A DNA stretch of 8,241 nucleotides from Gammaproteobacteria bacterium. Lineage in GTDB: Bacteria > Pseudomonadota > Gammaproteobacteria > Pseudomonadales > Pseudohongiellaceae. Under the pieces are notes generated by a model. It was not told the origin of the DNA. It did no database searches and saw only the letters and a program-made list of their open reading frames with translations. The position numbers were made by a program, and so were the translations under genes. Positions 6,843-8,241 of the stretch are shown here, piece after piece (the first letter of the stretch is position 1; the number at the start of each line of letters is the position of its first letter). Where the stretch lies: contig RKSA01000164.1 of NCBI GenBank assembly GCA_007571115.1, positions 1-8,241 on the forward strand, given 5' to 3'.

Positions 6843-6946
6843 GCAGGGCAATGCGCCCCGCGAAGCTCCCGGAAGCGGCGGCCCGGGCGCTGTACATGGC
6901 AGCGGGGCGGCGGGTATAATTGCGGCTTTGCAGGTATCGCCATCCC
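6843..6946 (+). other. Spacer between ampG and guaB
   Basis: This 104-nt GC-rich stretch contains the guaB promoter at its right end. Two weak inverted repeats are present (GGGC 6846-6849 with GCCC 6855-6858; CCCGG 6868-6872 with CCGGG 6883-6887), neither followed by a T run. I see no clear terminator for the upstream transcript and no coding sequence. Confidence 0.5.
6891..6920 (+). promoter_or_regulatory. Sigma-70 promoter for guaB
   Basis: A perfect TATAAT at 6915-6920 stands 18 nt after TGTACA at 6891-6896 (4 of 6 to TTGACA). Transcription should begin near 6927, leaving a leader of about 20 nt. The bases after the -10 box are GC-rich (TGCGGC), the kind of discriminator linked with growth-rate and stringent control of guaBA in E. 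coli; this regulation is inferred. No PurR-like box is seen. Confidence 0.78.
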
Positions 6947-8241
6947 ATGTTGCGCATTGTTGAAGAAGCTCTGACATTCGACGACGTTCTCCTCCTGCCT
7001 GCCCATTCGACCGTACTGCCAGCGAAGGTTGCCCTCGACACGAGGCTGACCCGCACGATTTCGCTCAACATCCCGCTGATTTCCGCCGCGATGGACACGG
7101 TGACCGATTCGCGGCTCGCGATCGCCATGGCCCAGGAAGGCGGGCTCGGAGTCATCCACAAGAACATGGGAATCGAGCGGCAGGCCCGGGAAGTGCGGCT
7201 GGTGAAGAAGTTCGAAAGCGGCGTGGTTCGCGATCCGATCACGATTCGCGCCCAGGCGAATGTCCGCGAGCTCGTTGAGTTGATGCGCGAGCACAATATC
7301 TCGGGGATGCCCGTTGTCGATGGTGCCAGCCTCGTTGGAATCGTCACGAGCCGCGACGTGCGTTTCGAGACCAATATGGACGCCAGGGTCGCGAACATCA
7401 TGACTCCCAGGGAGAGGCTCGTCACCGTTGGCGAAGGCTACGAGCTTGAAGAGGTCAAGACCTTGCTGCACCGGCACCGCATCGAGAAGGTGCTGGTGGT
7501 GAACAGCGAATTCGAGCTGCGCGGCCTCATCACCTTGAAGGACATTCGCAAGTCCGAAGACTTTCCCAACGCCTGCAAGGACGAGCTCGGCAGGCTCCGC
7601 GCTGCGGCTGCGGTGGGAGTCGGCGGCAGCAATTCCGAGCGCGCCCAGGCGCTGGTCGACGCCGGAGTCGACATGATCGTGGTCGATACCGCCCACGGCC
7701 ATTCCCAGGGAGTGTTGAACCAGGTGCAGTCGATCAAGCGGCAGTTCCCGGAAATTGCCGTCATCGGCGGCAATATCGCGACTGCCGAAGCTGCGCGCGA
7801 GCTCGCCGAGGCGGGTGCCGACGCAGTCAAGGTCGGAATCGGTCCAGGCTCGATCTGCACGACCCGGATCGTCACCGGAGTCGGCGTGCCGCAGATCACT
7901 GCGGTGGCGAACGTCGTCGAGGCATTGCAAGGCACCGACATTTGCGTCATCTCCGACGGCGGCATCCGCTATTCGGGAGATATCGCCAAAGTGCTTGCCG
8001 CCGGCGCCCACGTGGTGATGGTCGGTTCCCTGCTTGCCGGCTCCGAGGAAGCGCCTGGCGAAGTCGAGCTGTACCAGGGAAGAAGCTACAAGTCGTATCG
8101 CGGCATGGGCTCGCTTGGCGCGATGTCCTCCTCCCAGGGATCGAGCGACCGCTATTTCCAGAATCTCGAACCGGGGGTCGACAAGCTCGTTCCCGAGGGA
8201 ATCGAGGGGCGCGTGCCGTACAAGGGGCCGATGTCGGCGAT
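6947..8241 (+). CDS. guaB: Inosine-5'-monophosphate dehydrogenase (3' end cut off)
   Basis: The first 431 codons are present, and the frame is open to the window edge; about 58 residues of a normal ~489 are missing. The enzyme oxidises IMP to XMP with NAD+, the committed step of GMP synthesis. The start MLRIVEEALTFDDVLL is the classic IMPDH N-terminus. A tandem CBS (Bateman) regulatory module fills about 95-205, inside the TIM-barrel catalytic domain. Catalytic and binding residues are seen: Asp247 in VDTAHGHS, the catalytic Cys304 in GIGPGSICTTR, Asp337 in DGGIRYSGD, and the flap Arg402-Tyr403 in SSDRYF. The flap region has two more residues than E. coli, in a SSSQGSSDRYF form like that of pseudomonads. 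Start ATG 6947 has only AGG (6932-6934) as a weak, distant ribosome site. It has its own promoter; guaA would be the expected next gene, outside the window. Confidence 0.98.
   Translation, partial: MLRIVEEALTFDDVLLLPAHSTVLPAKVALDTRLTRTISLNIPLISAAMDTVTDSRLAIAMAQEGGLGVIHKNMGIERQAREVRLVKKFESGVVRDPITIRAQANVRELVELMREHNISGMPVVDGASLVGIVTSRDVRFETNMDARVANIMTPRERLVTVGEGYELEEVKTLLHRHRIEKVLVVNSEFELRGLITLKDIRKSEDFPNACKDELGRLRAAAAVGVGGSNSERAQALVDAGVDMIVVDTAHGHSQGVLNQVQSIKRQFPEIAVIGGNIATAEAARELAEAGADAVKVGIGPGSICTTRIVTGVGVPQITAVANVVEALQGTDICVISDGGIRYSGDIAKVLAAGAHVVMVGSLLAGSEEAPGEVELYQGRSYKSYRGMGSLGAMSSSQGSSDRYFQNLEPGVDKLVPEGIEGRVPYKGPMSA

Noticed and set aside
5423..6919. Second + strand open frame overlapping ampG in another frame (498 codons)
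   Set aside because: The translation is an Arg/His/Ala-rich soluble-looking string with no family features, while the frame from 5415 gives a coherent multi-pass AmpG protein.
6917..6946. Riboswitch or attenuator in the guaB leader
   Set aside because: The predicted leader is about 20 nt, too short for any known riboswitch.
6503..8011. Long antisense open frame (502 codons) opposite ampG and guaB
   Set aside because: The + strand encodes clear AmpG and IMPDH motifs; the antisense product is His/Asp-rich shadow sequence crossing the guaB promoter.

Overview
This window reads as a high-GC chromosomal segment of a gammaproteobacterium. The pyruvate dehydrogenase E1 is the single-chain AceE type, and the AceE, AceF, YajQ, AmpG and GuaB proteins all align well, from memory, with enterobacterial and pseudomonad versions. 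Codons mostly end in G or C. Genus cannot be read from the sequence; a xanthomonad- or Nevskia-like lineage is a guess. All intact genes are on the + strand.

Layout: positions 1-149 are the end of a Bcp-type peroxiredoxin gene. Its stop codon overlaps the start of a short remnant of an alpha/beta hydrolase gene (146-322), which breaks off soon after the oxyanion-hole motif. The remnant is replaced by a probable promoter leading into aceE (345-3032). A 143-nt gap holding an imperfect repeat array and an inverted repeat separates aceE from aceF (3176-4885), which starts with TTG. Then come yajQ (4899-5384), an ampG-type permease gene (5415-6842), a roughly 100-nt spacer with a near-consensus promoter, and guaB (6947 to the window edge, incomplete).

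How the genes fit together: AceE and AceF are the E1 and E2 parts of the pyruvate dehydrogenase complex, which turns pyruvate into acetyl-CoA. The E3 gene (lpd) is not next to them. yajQ begins 13 nt after aceF and ampG 30 nt after yajQ, so aceE-aceF-yajQ-ampG may be one transcript, though the last two have no obvious link to pyruvate metabolism. guaB has its own promoter and starts a new unit (purine synthesis).

I found no mobile element, CRISPR array, RNA gene, phage gene or defence system, and no previously undescribed system. The sequence-level oddities are the repeat array between aceE and aceF, the decayed hydrolase gene, and a 33-nt near-duplication in the central loop of the AmpG-like protein.
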